A stretch of DNA of 64,000 bases. Source: Anaerolineae bacterium. GTDB lineage: Bacteria; Chloroflexota; Anaerolineae; Anaerolineales; UBA11579. Positions 35,641 to 42,050 of the stretch are shown in pieces; the stretch's first letter is position 1, and each line of letters opens with the position of its first letter. The notes below the pieces were generated by a model. That model was not told the DNA's origin. It searched no databases and was given only the letters and a program-made list of their open reading frames with translations. Location: assembly GCA_004297445.1 (NCBI GenBank), contig SCUK01000009.1, forward strand, positions 37,126-101,125. The letters are read 5' to 3'. The translations under genes were made by a program, and so were the position numbers.

Positions 35641-37437
35641 ATGGTCTATATCTTAATACTTTGGGGATATGCATTTGGCCTATTGTTTTTATACGGACAT
35701 TTCACATGGCAGGGGGTAAAAGCTGGTTTTCAAATTGATACTGACCTGCCCGTAGTGTTGAAAACGCTGTTGGGCTTTGTTCCGTTGACTGCCGGTGCGC
35801 TTGTATGGAATTACTTTTATCGGGTAGGGTCCCTGGTGAATGCTGTGATGGTGTTGGGTGCCTTGATGGGCGCCATCCTCATGCGGCATTCGATAGGCCA
35901 GGCGGTGAAAATCGGCTGGGCAACACTAAAATCAACGCCCTGGTGGATAACAGGGCTGATTGCAATGATGCTGTTTGTCGTAGTGTATCGCGCCGCCTAT
36001 TTCATGTATACGCCAGATACCGGGCTGTACCATGCTCAAGCCGTGCGCTGGGCAGAAGAATACGCCGTTGTGCCTGGGTTGGGCAACTTGCATGGACGAC
36101 TTGCCACCAATTCCAGCTGGTTCATTACAGCGGCTTTATTGGGTTACAGTACGCTGTCCGTTGGTTTACAGATGTTTTTTCGTGTGACTGGCGGAGCACC
36201 GTTTGCGGTGGAGTTACAGGCCTTACTATTTCCCTTTCACCCTGTCAACAGCCTGTTGATTGGTTTGATGATCTTCCATGGCTTTTCGGCGATGGGCGAT
36301 TGGGTGAAAGGGGCGCGGGGGTATGGAGTATTTTTGCGGATAGTCGCAGCTGTGGCGGCGTTTTACTTGTACCTTGATGACTTTGCGGCACCCAACCCGG
36401 ATGTACCTGCAGCGCTATTTTTGTGGCTTACCATCCTTTCTTTTACGTATTGGATTGAGCGCAAGCATGCAGGGGATCTGGATGAAAATGCGCTACTGGT
36501 GATGTTCTTTGGCGTATTTGCGGTTACTGTCAAACTGTCTGCGCTGCCGGTATTGATATTGCCCCTTTATCTGGTGGTACACAGATGGCGCAAGGGGTGG
36601 TTGTGGCTAAGCGCCGGATTATTGGTTTTGTTCTTTCTCCCTTGGTTGGGCCGGTATTATGTCCTATCGGGTTATTTGGTCTTTCCATTGGAAAAGATTG
36701 ACCTGTTCAACCCGGACTGGAAAATGGGGATGGATGCAGTGCAGGATATTCGTGAGTGGATCTTATCTTGGGGGCGCATTCCGGTATTGGATAAGGATGA
36801 TGTGCTGGCGATGCCCCTTACTACATGGGTGCCAATATGGTGGGGAAATCTGAGGATATATGTGCGTGTGTTACTCTATCTCTCATTGGGGGCAAGCGCT
36901 TTTGCGGCCGTGCGTTTATTCTTGGATGCGCGTGCGAACAGGCTGGCTGTCGTTGGCCGGGCCAGTTGGGGGGCGCTGATGGTCGCCCTTTGGTGTGGGA
37001 TGGCATATTGGTTTTTCTCCGCGCCAGACCCGCGTTTTGTGATGGGTTTTTTGCTGCCTCTGCTGGGCGTCATGTTGTTGTATGTGGCGGGCGCAGTGCG
37101 TGAGACCGGTTGGTTTGGCTGGGTGGTGATTGCACTGGCTGCAGGTGTTGCCGGTCTTTGGGGCTTGAAAACGACCAGTTCCGTTTGGCAGCGCAGGGGT
37201 GAGCATTCTGCTGAACAGCGTTTTATTGCGCCAATCGGGTATGTTTCGGGTCGTGTGGAAGGGTTTGTGAGGGATGATGTCGTGGCGCATGAAATCAATG
37301 GTTATACAGTGTTTTTACCGCGTGAGGGGGAAGACTGCTGGTATGCGCCATTACCGTGTGTGGTCAATTTGAAAGAGGCTGTTTATTTACGTGGCGACAC
37401 GTTGCAAGAGGGTTTTAGACTGAATCCCAAACCGTGA
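35641..37437 (+). CDS. Large polytopic membrane protein (LIC_10190-like)
   Basis: 598 residues with about 12-13 transmembrane helices and a C-terminal soluble tail. The first extracellular loop has DTGLYHAQAVRWAEEYAVVPGLGNLHGRLATNSSW, broken here into its key elements: an acidic D-x-x-x-Y-H site and the GNLHGR and NSSW boxes, as in LIC_10190-type and other GT-C-like membrane proteins. A lipid-linked sugar transfer role is possible but not shown. Base composition is visibly poorer in G+C than its neighbours, suggesting transfer or a different selective regime. No Shine-Dalgarno; see the -10 box six bases upstream. Confidence 0.65.
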   Translation: MVYILILWGYAFGLLFLYGHFTWQGVKAGFQIDTDLPVVLKTLLGFVPLTAGALVWNYFYRVGSLVNAVMVLGALMGAILMRHSIGQAVKIGWATLKSTPWWITGLIAMMLFVVVYRAAYFMYTPDTGLYHAQAVRWAEEYAVVPGLGNLHGRLATNSSWFITAALLGYSTLSVGLQMFFRVTGGAPFAVELQALLFPFHPVNSLLIGLMIFHGFSAMGDWVKGARGYGVFLRIVAAVAAFYLYLDDFAAPNPDVPAALFLWLTILSFTYWIERKHAGDLDENALLVMFFGVFAVTVKLSALPVLILPLYLVVHRWRKGWLWLSAGLLVLFFLPWLGRYYVLSGYLVFPLEKIDLFNPDWKMGMDAVQDIREWILSWGRIPVLDKDDVLAMPLTTWVPIWWGNLRIYVRVLLYLSLGASAFAAVRLFLDARANRLAVVGRASWGALMVALWCGMAYWFFSAPDPRFVMGFLLPLLGVMLLYVAGAVRETGWFGWVVIALAAGVAGLWGLKTTSSVWQRRGEHSAEQRFIAPIGYVSGRVEGFVRDDVVAHEINGYTVFLPREGEDCWYAPLPCVVNLKEAVYLRGDTLQEGFRLNPKP

Positions 37438-37461
37438 CTTGACCGCGTTTCCTCCTAACGA

Positions 37462-37467
37462 TAAAAT
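37462..37467 (+). promoter_or_regulatory. -10 box of tRNA-Gly
   Basis: TAAAAT 12 bases upstream of the tRNA 5' end. Confidence 0.45.
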
Positions 37468-37479
37468 CTCTAGTAATTT

Positions 37480-37550
37480 GCGGGCGTCGCCAAGTGGTAA
37501 GGCATCAGCCTTCCAAGCTGACATCGCGGGTTCGAATCCCGCCGCCCGCT
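37480..37550 (+). tRNA. tRNA-Gly (anticodon TCC)
   Basis: Cloverleaf: acceptor GCGGGCG / CGCCCGC, D-arm GCC-AAGTGGTAA-GGC, anticodon stem TCAGC / GCTGA with loop CTTCCAA (anticodon TCC), T-arm with GGTTCGAAT, discriminator T. CCA is not encoded. A lipoprotein gene starts four bases after it. Confidence 0.95.
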
Positions 37551-37554
37551 CTTT

Positions 37555-38043
37555 ATGAACACTCTACGAACGCTGTGCCTTGTCCTCGCATTGGGGTTGG
37601 GTTCCTGCGTTGCGCCGGTAGCTGTTGAGCCGGATACCCAGGCCGTCACCCTCTACTTCTACAACCCGGCCAACGATGTGGATGACTCCGGCAACATCTT
37701 GTGCAGCCCGGCCGGGCTGGTGGCCGTCCTGCGTCAGGTGGACGCGGCCCTCAAAGGCGAAGCCCTGATTCAGGCCACGCTGGACCTGCTCCTCGCCGGC
37801 GAACTGACGGCCGAGGAAGTCGAACAGGGCGTCACCACCGAATTCCCGCTGGACGGCGTGACGCTGGAAAGTGTGGCAATGGAGGGCAGTACCCTTTCCC
37901 TCACTTTCAACGACCCCAACTTCCAGACCAGCGGCGGCGCGTGCCGCGCGGGCATCCTGTGGGCGCAGGTCGAAGCCACCGCTCGCCAGTTCCCCGGAGT
38001 GCCGGACATCCGCGTCCAACCCGACGAAGCCTTCCAACCGTGA
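37555..38043 (+). CDS. GerMN-domain-like lipoprotein
   Basis: 162 residues. The signal peptide ends in lipobox LGSC (Cys18). The remainder matches the GerMN pattern: VTLYFYNPAN near the start, LLLAGELTAEEVEQGVTTEFP, VTLESVAMEGSTLSLTF and the conserved ILWAQVEATARQFPGVPDIR end. GerMN domains occur in envelope lipoproteins of spore formers and non-spore formers; binding partner unknown. The ATG follows the tRNA-Gly 3' end by four bases with no ribosome-binding site, so the mRNA probably arises by tRNA 3' processing. Confidence 0.8.
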   Translation: MNTLRTLCLVLALGLGSCVAPVAVEPDTQAVTLYFYNPANDVDDSGNILCSPAGLVAVLRQVDAALKGEALIQATLDLLLAGELTAEEVEQGVTTEFPLDGVTLESVAMEGSTLSLTFNDPNFQTSGGACRAGILWAQVEATARQFPGVPDIRVQPDEAFQP

Positions 38044-38115
38044 TGCAACACCCCCGGAGGTTGGCCATCAATTTTCTATCTATTCTTTGTTGCAGACATC
38101 TCTAACCATTCGTTT

Positions 38116-38141
38116 TGTCATTCCGAGCGCAGCGAGGAATC
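38116..38141 (+). repeat. TGTCATTCCGAGCG interspersed repeat, copy 3
   Basis: TGTCATTCCGAGCGCAGCG followed by AGGAATC. Same family as 5074-5100; located between the lipoprotein and VOC genes. Confidence 0.55.
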
Positions 38142-38267
38142 CCATTCCCCACTCTTTTTCAGATCGGCTTATTGGAAATCAACCAACACTCGCGACCTTT
38201 CGCTTCCTTCACTGCCTTTCGGGAATATGCAAATTACCTGACCTCACTTCTTTCAGGAGAAACGACC

Positions 38268-38648
38268 ATGAAAATTGATGCCGTCGCCGTGAGTTCCAGC
38301 GACTTCACCCGTACTCTCGCCTTGTACCGCGCGCTGGGCTTTGAGTTCCCTGCCTATAGCGAAGAAGAACAGCACATCGAAGCCGTCACGCCGCAAGGCT
38401 CGGCGCGCCTGATGATTGACTCCAAATCCCTGATGACCGAGCTAATTGGTGAAGCGCCCCGACCGGGCAATCATTCCGCCTTCGCCATCCGTTACGATTC
38501 CCCCGCCGAAGTGGATGCCGCCGCGGAACGCGTCAAGGCCGCCGGATTCACCCTCGCCACTGAACCGTGGGATGCGTTCTGGGGCCAGCGCTACGCCGTC
38601 GCCCAGGACCCGGACGGCTACCGGGTGGACCTGTACGCGCCGCTGTAA
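38268..38648 (+). CDS. VOC-family (glyoxalase/bleomycin-resistance-like) protein
   Basis: 126 residues with the paired beta-alpha-beta-beta-beta modules of the vicinal oxygen chelate superfamily: TRTLALYRALGFEFPAYSEEE in the first, FAIRYDSPAEVDAAAERVKAAG and QDPDGYRVDLYAP in the second. Catalytic metal ligands of true glyoxalase I are not complete, so a small-molecule binding or resistance role is more likely. CAGGAGAAA upstream of the ATG fixes the start; the longer in-frame extension covers a repeat. Confidence 0.85.
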   Translation: MKIDAVAVSSSDFTRTLALYRALGFEFPAYSEEEQHIEAVTPQGSARLMIDSKSLMTELIGEAPRPGNHSAFAIRYDSPAEVDAAAERVKAAGFTLATEPWDAFWGQRYAVAQDPDGYRVDLYAPL

Positions 38649-38668
38649 TTTTCCCGCTGCCAAACAAG

Positions 38669-38674
38669 TATAAT
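38669..38674 (+). promoter_or_regulatory. -10 box of the CAU tRNA
   Basis: TATAAT 12 bases upstream of the tRNA 5' end, the same spacing as for tRNA-Gly. Confidence 0.5.
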
Positions 38675-38686
38675 AATCGCTTCAGG

Positions 38687-38758
38687 GGGCCCGTAGCTCA
38701 AGGGCAGAGCACGCGGCTCATAACCGCTTGGTTGCAGGTTCGAATCCTGCCGGGCCCA
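38687..38758 (+). tRNA. tRNA with CAT anticodon (Met or lysidine-modified Ile)
   Basis: Acceptor GGGCCCG / CGGGCCC, D-arm GCTC-AAGGGCA-GAGC, anticodon stem GCGG / CCGC with loop CTCATAA, T-arm GCAGG-TTCGAAT-CCTGC, discriminator A. The extended CTCATAA-CCGCTTGGTTGC region resembles E. coli tRNA-Ile2, so elongator Met and Ile(CAU) cannot be separated by eye; it lacks the initiator acceptor mismatch. The integrase gene of the island ends one base beyond, so the 3' half is the probable attachment site. Confidence 0.92.
38735..38758 (+). other. Probable attL within the tRNA 3' end
   Basis: The T-arm and acceptor end of the CAU tRNA abut the integrase stop codon (38759-38761). Tyrosine integrases of this type commonly recombine in tRNA 3' ends. 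No second copy of this sequence was found in the window, so the right end of the element is elsewhere or has been lost. Confidence 0.5.
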
Positions 38759-39982
38759 CTAAATGTGGGGGTTTCGACCAGTTCGAGACCCTGTATCTGG
38801 GGGTGATGGGGTCTCCGAACCCTGTTTTGGTGCAAATATGGTGCAATTGGATACGTCGACCGGGGTCAGAAGCTCGTCCATCAACTCCGCGGCTTCTTCC
38901 TGCTTGCTCGGAATCAGATGGCCGTACACATCCAGTGTGATGCTGGCTTTCGCATGCCCCAGTCGCCGCGAGGCGACCAGCACCGGGATGTTGTGATTGA
39001 GCATCAGTGATGCTGCGGTGTGCCGCAGGTCATGAAAGCGGATGTGCGGAAGCCCGGATGCTTTCAGGACGGCCCGAAATCCGCGCCGCAGATTGCTGCC
39101 AAGTATGGGGGTGCCGACCCGGGTCGGGAACATCATGCCCAGATCCGTCCATCCTTCGCCGGCACCGCCCTGTAGCGCCACAACCGCTTCCCGATGCGCC
39201 CGCAGGATTTCTATCGCCTGGTGCCCCAGCACGATAGTGCGGGTGCCGTTGCGAGACTTTGGCCGGCTGAACTCAAACCCGCCGCCCTTGAAGCGCAGAA
39301 GTTGCCGCTGCACCTGCAGGAACCGCTTCTCCCAATCCAGGTCGCTCCACTTCAGCCCGATGAGCTCAGACTGGCGCATGCCGGTATGGATGGCCAGGTA
39401 GTAGACCGGATAGTACTGGTCATTCAGGGCCAGGGCGGTGTTGAGCAGGACCTGGATCTGGTCTTCGTTGTAGATTTGCATCTCGGTGTGTTCCAGTCGC
39501 GGTGGGGTGGTGGGCTTGCACGGGTTGCGGATGATCATCCCCAACCGGAGCGCGTGCATCAGGGCGCTGTTGAGCGTTTTGTGCACCGACCGGACAGCAT
39601 GGTTGCTCTGGCCGTTCTTGATCTGGTGGTCATATAGCCGCTGGATCAGGTCCGGTTTGATGTCCTTGAGCTGCAGGTGGCCGATGAACGGCAGTACGCC
39701 TTTGACAATCGTGCGTTGATACAATGCAACCGTCGCCTTGGAACGTGACGCCTGGATGCTGACCAGCCAGCCGTTGAGGAACTCCTCAAGCGTCATGTCG
39801 CCGCCTTCAAAGGTGAAACCCTGATCGATGTGCTGGATCGTTTCTTTGATCCAGGCGCGACACTCTTTTCTGGATTGGCCGGTGAAGTTCAGTCGCCGGC
39901 CGTTGAGAGTGACCTGGGCCCGCCAGACGCCGTTGGCGCGCTGGTGGATGGAGCCTTCGTTATTGCCACGTCGTTTTGCCAT
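38759..39982 (-). CDS. Tyrosine integrase (module 1)
   Basis: 407 residues. An N-terminal AP2-like arm-binding domain (about 1-60), SAM-like core-binding domain (60-165) and catalytic domain. Catalytic residues: Arg203 (HTGMRQSE), His317 and Arg320 (HDLRH), His343 (LGHAK) and nucleophile Tyr353 (DVYGHL). I place the start at 39982, where GGAGAGAAGGAA precedes the ATG, instead of nine codons upstream. The stop abuts the tRNA. It aligns without gaps over the first 360 residues with the second integrase (54811-55992). Confidence 0.95.
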   Translation of the reverse strand: MAKRRGNNEGSIHQRANGVWRAQVTLNGRRLNFTGQSRKECRAWIKETIQHIDQGFTFEGGDMTLEEFLNGWLVSIQASRSKATVALYQRTIVKGVLPFIGHLQLKDIKPDLIQRLYDHQIKNGQSNHAVRSVHKTLNSALMHALRLGMIIRNPCKPTTPPRLEHTEMQIYNEDQIQVLLNTALALNDQYYPVYYLAIHTGMRQSELIGLKWSDLDWEKRFLQVQRQLLRFKGGGFEFSRPKSRNGTRTIVLGHQAIEILRAHREAVVALQGGAGEGWTDLGMMFPTRVGTPILGSNLRRGFRAVLKASGLPHIRFHDLRHTAASLMLNHNIPVLVASRRLGHAKASITLDVYGHLIPSKQEEAAELMDELLTPVDVSNCTIFAPKQGSETPSPPDTGSRTGRNPHI

Positions 39983-40024
39983 TTCCTTCTCTCCTTGGTT
40001 CTGGAGCAAAAAGGAAAGGCGACA

Positions 40025-40104
40025 CTGCTCTGCCTTATTGAGTTGTTAAGGTGCCGCTTGCCTGCAACTATTCTACAGGATTTGCGGGCAGGATGGCAGA
40101 GCAG
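40025..40104. repeat. Nested inverted repeats between int and xis
   Basis: CTGCTCTGCC (40025-40034) and GGCAGAGCAG (40095-40104) form a perfect 10-base pair, enclosing a second imperfect pair (TTGCCTGCAA / TTTGCGGGCAGG). Possible regulatory hairpin or recombinase arm sites. Confidence 0.4.
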
Positions 40105-40116
40105 CATCGGGTTTGT

Positions 40117-40338
40117 CTAAACCTGAGAGAGAGGTCTGGAAGTGCGCAGGTTGTCCTGGATGAACTGCTCCAGGTCCTGCGGACGAACACGCCGGGCTTT
40201 CCCGATGGTGACGCTGGGGATTTCCCCGCGCTGCAGTAGCAGGTAGGCATGGGCCCGGCTGATACTCAGTCGTTCGGCCACCTGGCGGGGTTTCAAAAGT
40301 GGACCAAACTTCGGGGTGGGTGGGACAGTGGCTGTCAT
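40117..40338 (-). CDS. Excisionase-like helix-turn-helix protein (module 1)
   Basis: 73 residues with a winged helix of the MerR/Xis class: LKPRQVAERLSISRAHAYLLLQRGEIPSVTIG, then RRVRPQDLEQFI. Such proteins direct excision by bending DNA beside the att site. The gene is upstream of the integrase in the same orientation, with GGAG-like sequence before the ATG. Paralogue at 56020-56235. Confidence 0.85.
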   Translation of the reverse strand: MTATVPPTPKFGPLLKPRQVAERLSISRAHAYLLLQRGEIPSVTIGKARRVRPQDLEQFIQDNLRTSRPLSQV

Positions 40339-40387
40339 GGTTAATCTCCTTCGGTAGTGGATGAGTGGCCTGGCACCTGGCTTTCGG

Positions 40388-40449
40388 GGTCAAAAATGAA
40401 ACGAGGCCCGCGTTCGCCAGTATCGAATACTGCAAACGTGGGCCTCGTT
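40388..40449 (-). terminator. Long hairpin with T-tract in the xis leader
   Basis: Arms 40400-40414 and 40435-40449 pair with one mismatch; inside is a perfect CAGTAT-CGA-ATACTG hairpin. On the minus strand the stem is followed by TTTCATTTTT. It lies between the promoter at 40528-40556 and the xis start, so it would act as an attenuator. Confidence 0.6.
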
Positions 40450-40527
40450 GGGAGGCTGTGGGACCCTGGCGATTATCCCTGCCAGGGGCTGACGTAGGAA
40501 CAAACTTGATATTCATTTGTGATTTGG

Positions 40528-40556
40528 ATTTTATATAAATGACTGAATTGTGTCAA
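40528..40556 (-). promoter_or_regulatory. Promoter of the xis-int module 1
   Basis: On the minus strand: TTGACA (40556-40551), 17-base spacer, TAAAAT (40533-40528). Confidence 0.65.
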
Positions 40557-40608
40557 GAGGGCCGAACCGAAGTATTTCGCGTAGAAAGGTCACGGACCTG
40601 CGCGGGCA

Positions 40609-40926
40609 ATGGAGATTCACCATAACAACGATTGTGAGTCGAGCAGGATTTGTCAGGCTTGGAATTCTTCCAGTAGTTCGTCTGGCGATGTGCTCATCAC
40701 CCACAGTCCCCCACATGGCATCGGTGACACCAACCTGGCGGGGGAGCTTTTGGGTTGTGAGGATCTAAAGGTTGTCGTTGACCAGATCCGACCCAGGCTG
40801 CACATCTTCGGCCATATTCATGAGGGCTATGGGAGATGCCCTTCCCGCCATACCGAGTTCATCAATGCCAGTATTTGCGATGCCCAGTACCGGCCGATAA
40901 ATCCACCTTTGGTGGTGGACTTATGA
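40609..40926 (+). pseudogene. Metallophosphoesterase, C-terminal fragment
   Basis: From about 40684 the frame encodes GDVLITHSPPHGIGD, a linker, then LHIFGHIHEGYG and FINASICDAQYRPINPPLVVDL: the C-terminal third of a calcineurin-like phosphoesterase of the MPPED/UPF0046 type, including two histidine metal motifs. The N-terminal metal sites (GDxH, GDxxD, GNHE) are absent and the preceding sequence is unrelated, so the gene was cut by island insertion or rearrangement. Confidence 0.75.
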
Positions 40927-41037
40927 CGGCAGCAGGAGCATCAAGCTCAGGAGATTGGCGAATTTGCCTTGTTCACCTTGATGCCCGGTTTTCCAAGCCA
41001 GTCTTTCTTGATTCAGCTCTTAGCTGCATTGCCTTGC

Positions 41038-41649
41038 TCACAAGAGTACCTCGATCTGTTGTCTGACGATTTTTTGGATTCTGAATTTCCTGGCGTAGTG
41101 ATAGAGCAAATCAATATCTCTTTCTTTCCTAACGACATACCGTTTCAATGATTCGTTAATGATCTGGATATCGATCCGGTTCCGGTTTCGCAACACATCG
41201 CAAATGGTTCGTTCAAGATTAAAAGTTCTGATATTGTTCCCATGGGGTGACTGCATTGTAATCAACCCCAAGAGGTAGAAAGCACGATTTGCAAAAAATA
41301 CTTTTGCCCCGCTTGCCTTGAGCGACGTGGCATTGTATCCAGATGGGACCGTCACAGAAAAATATAAGGGTGTCCGATCTGTCAGATCCAACAGGTAAAG
41401 GGCTGTTTTATGGGAGAAGATCGCTCCCTTGTACCTTGCCTGAATACCAAAGAATTCATCAACCATAGAATTTACGGCCGAATAGACGCCCCTGGAAACC
41501 CGCTGAACTTCACCCTTCTTCTCGAGAATAGAAAGATAGGTTCTCGGAATTCCATAATTCGCGAGATCAGAGGTCAGGAGGATTCCGTTCTGATCCTTCA
41601 GGATGCCTCGAATTCTTTGAATAGGATCTACCTTCTGTTTTACAACCAT
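41038..41649 (-). CDS. AbiEi-type antitoxin/regulator without an adjacent toxin
   Basis: 203 residues. The N-terminal winged helix (QRIRGILKDQNGILLTSDLANYGIPRTYLSILEKKG) and the following EVQRVSRGVYS, HKTALYLL, VTVPSGYN and NLERTICDVLR segments are diagnostic of AbiEi antitoxins of type IV systems. These proteins repress their own operon and neutralise an AbiEii nucleotidyltransferase. No AbiEii gene follows downstream (only the phosphoesterase fragment), so it is orphaned or now regulates something else. Its start codon lies inside a 48-base palindrome. Confidence 0.85.
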   Translation of the reverse strand: MVVKQKVDPIQRIRGILKDQNGILLTSDLANYGIPRTYLSILEKKGEVQRVSRGVYSAVNSMVDEFFGIQARYKGAIFSHKTALYLLDLTDRTPLYFSVTVPSGYNATSLKASGAKVFFANRAFYLLGLITMQSPHGNNIRTFNLERTICDVLRNRNRIDIQIINESLKRYVVRKERDIDLLYHYARKFRIQKIVRQQIEVLL

Positions 41650-41685
41650 GCTTATTTAGTATACTAAATAAGCATGGTTGTAAAA
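41638..41685. promoter_or_regulatory. 48-base perfect palindrome over the abiEi start
   Basis: 24 bases each side of the centre between 41661 and 41662 pair without mismatch. The core TTTAGTATACTAAA contains a -10-like TATACT on both strands, and the arms contain the first four codons of abiEi in mirror image. Likely self-operator with a leaderless promoter at its centre. Confidence 0.6.
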
Positions 41686-41946
41686 AAGCTGGATTGACAG
41701 TGTCTGTCCCAAAGTTGGCGGGCGGATTTTGGCAAGCGCGCGGAAGACAGGTTGGGGTTGGCGGGCGGTCATGTTAGGCTCGAGCTTGAAACCAGTAGCC
41801 CGTTGAGGCCGCCAGAGGTGGTCTTGTAGCCCGGACGGATTTCGCTCGCACTTTCATCTTGCCAATCGCTTGGTCAGTGCGGTTGTCAGTCCGGGGGATG
41901 CCCCCAGCGCGGAAGATGGCAGAGTAATTGAGAATTCACTCACTCG

Positions 41947-41995
41947 GGATTCCCCCCAGCGGAATACAGCAGTCCAAATCTTTATTGTCACAAAA
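41947..41995 (+). repeat. 49-base direct repeat, copy A
   Basis: Matches 49402-49450 at 43 of 49 positions without gaps; the last 25 bases are identical. The two copies flank the IS and the peptide locus. Confidence 0.75.
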
Positions 41996-42015
41996 ACGAC
42001 AATTCAGCAATTCGG

Positions 42016-42040
42016 GTGACCTGACCCCATTATTAGGCTC
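42016..42040 (+). repeat. 25-base direct repeat with GACCTGACCCC core, copy A
   Basis: Identical to 54287-54311. The core GTGACCTGACCCCATTATTA is 20 of the 25 bases. Nothing longer matches on either side. Confidence 0.75.
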
Positions 42041-42050
42041 ACCCGCGCTT

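Larger units (their letters stand above)
41686..42050. other. Gene-free stretch with mobile-element relics
   Basis: No supported gene. It opens with TGTCTGTCCCAAAGTTGGCG, resembling the likely IS end near 63610 (ACTGTCCCATAAACGGTGGG), and contains one copy each of two long direct repeats (41947-41995 and 42016-42040). The right border is the inverted end of the IS1182-like element. Confidence 0.5.
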
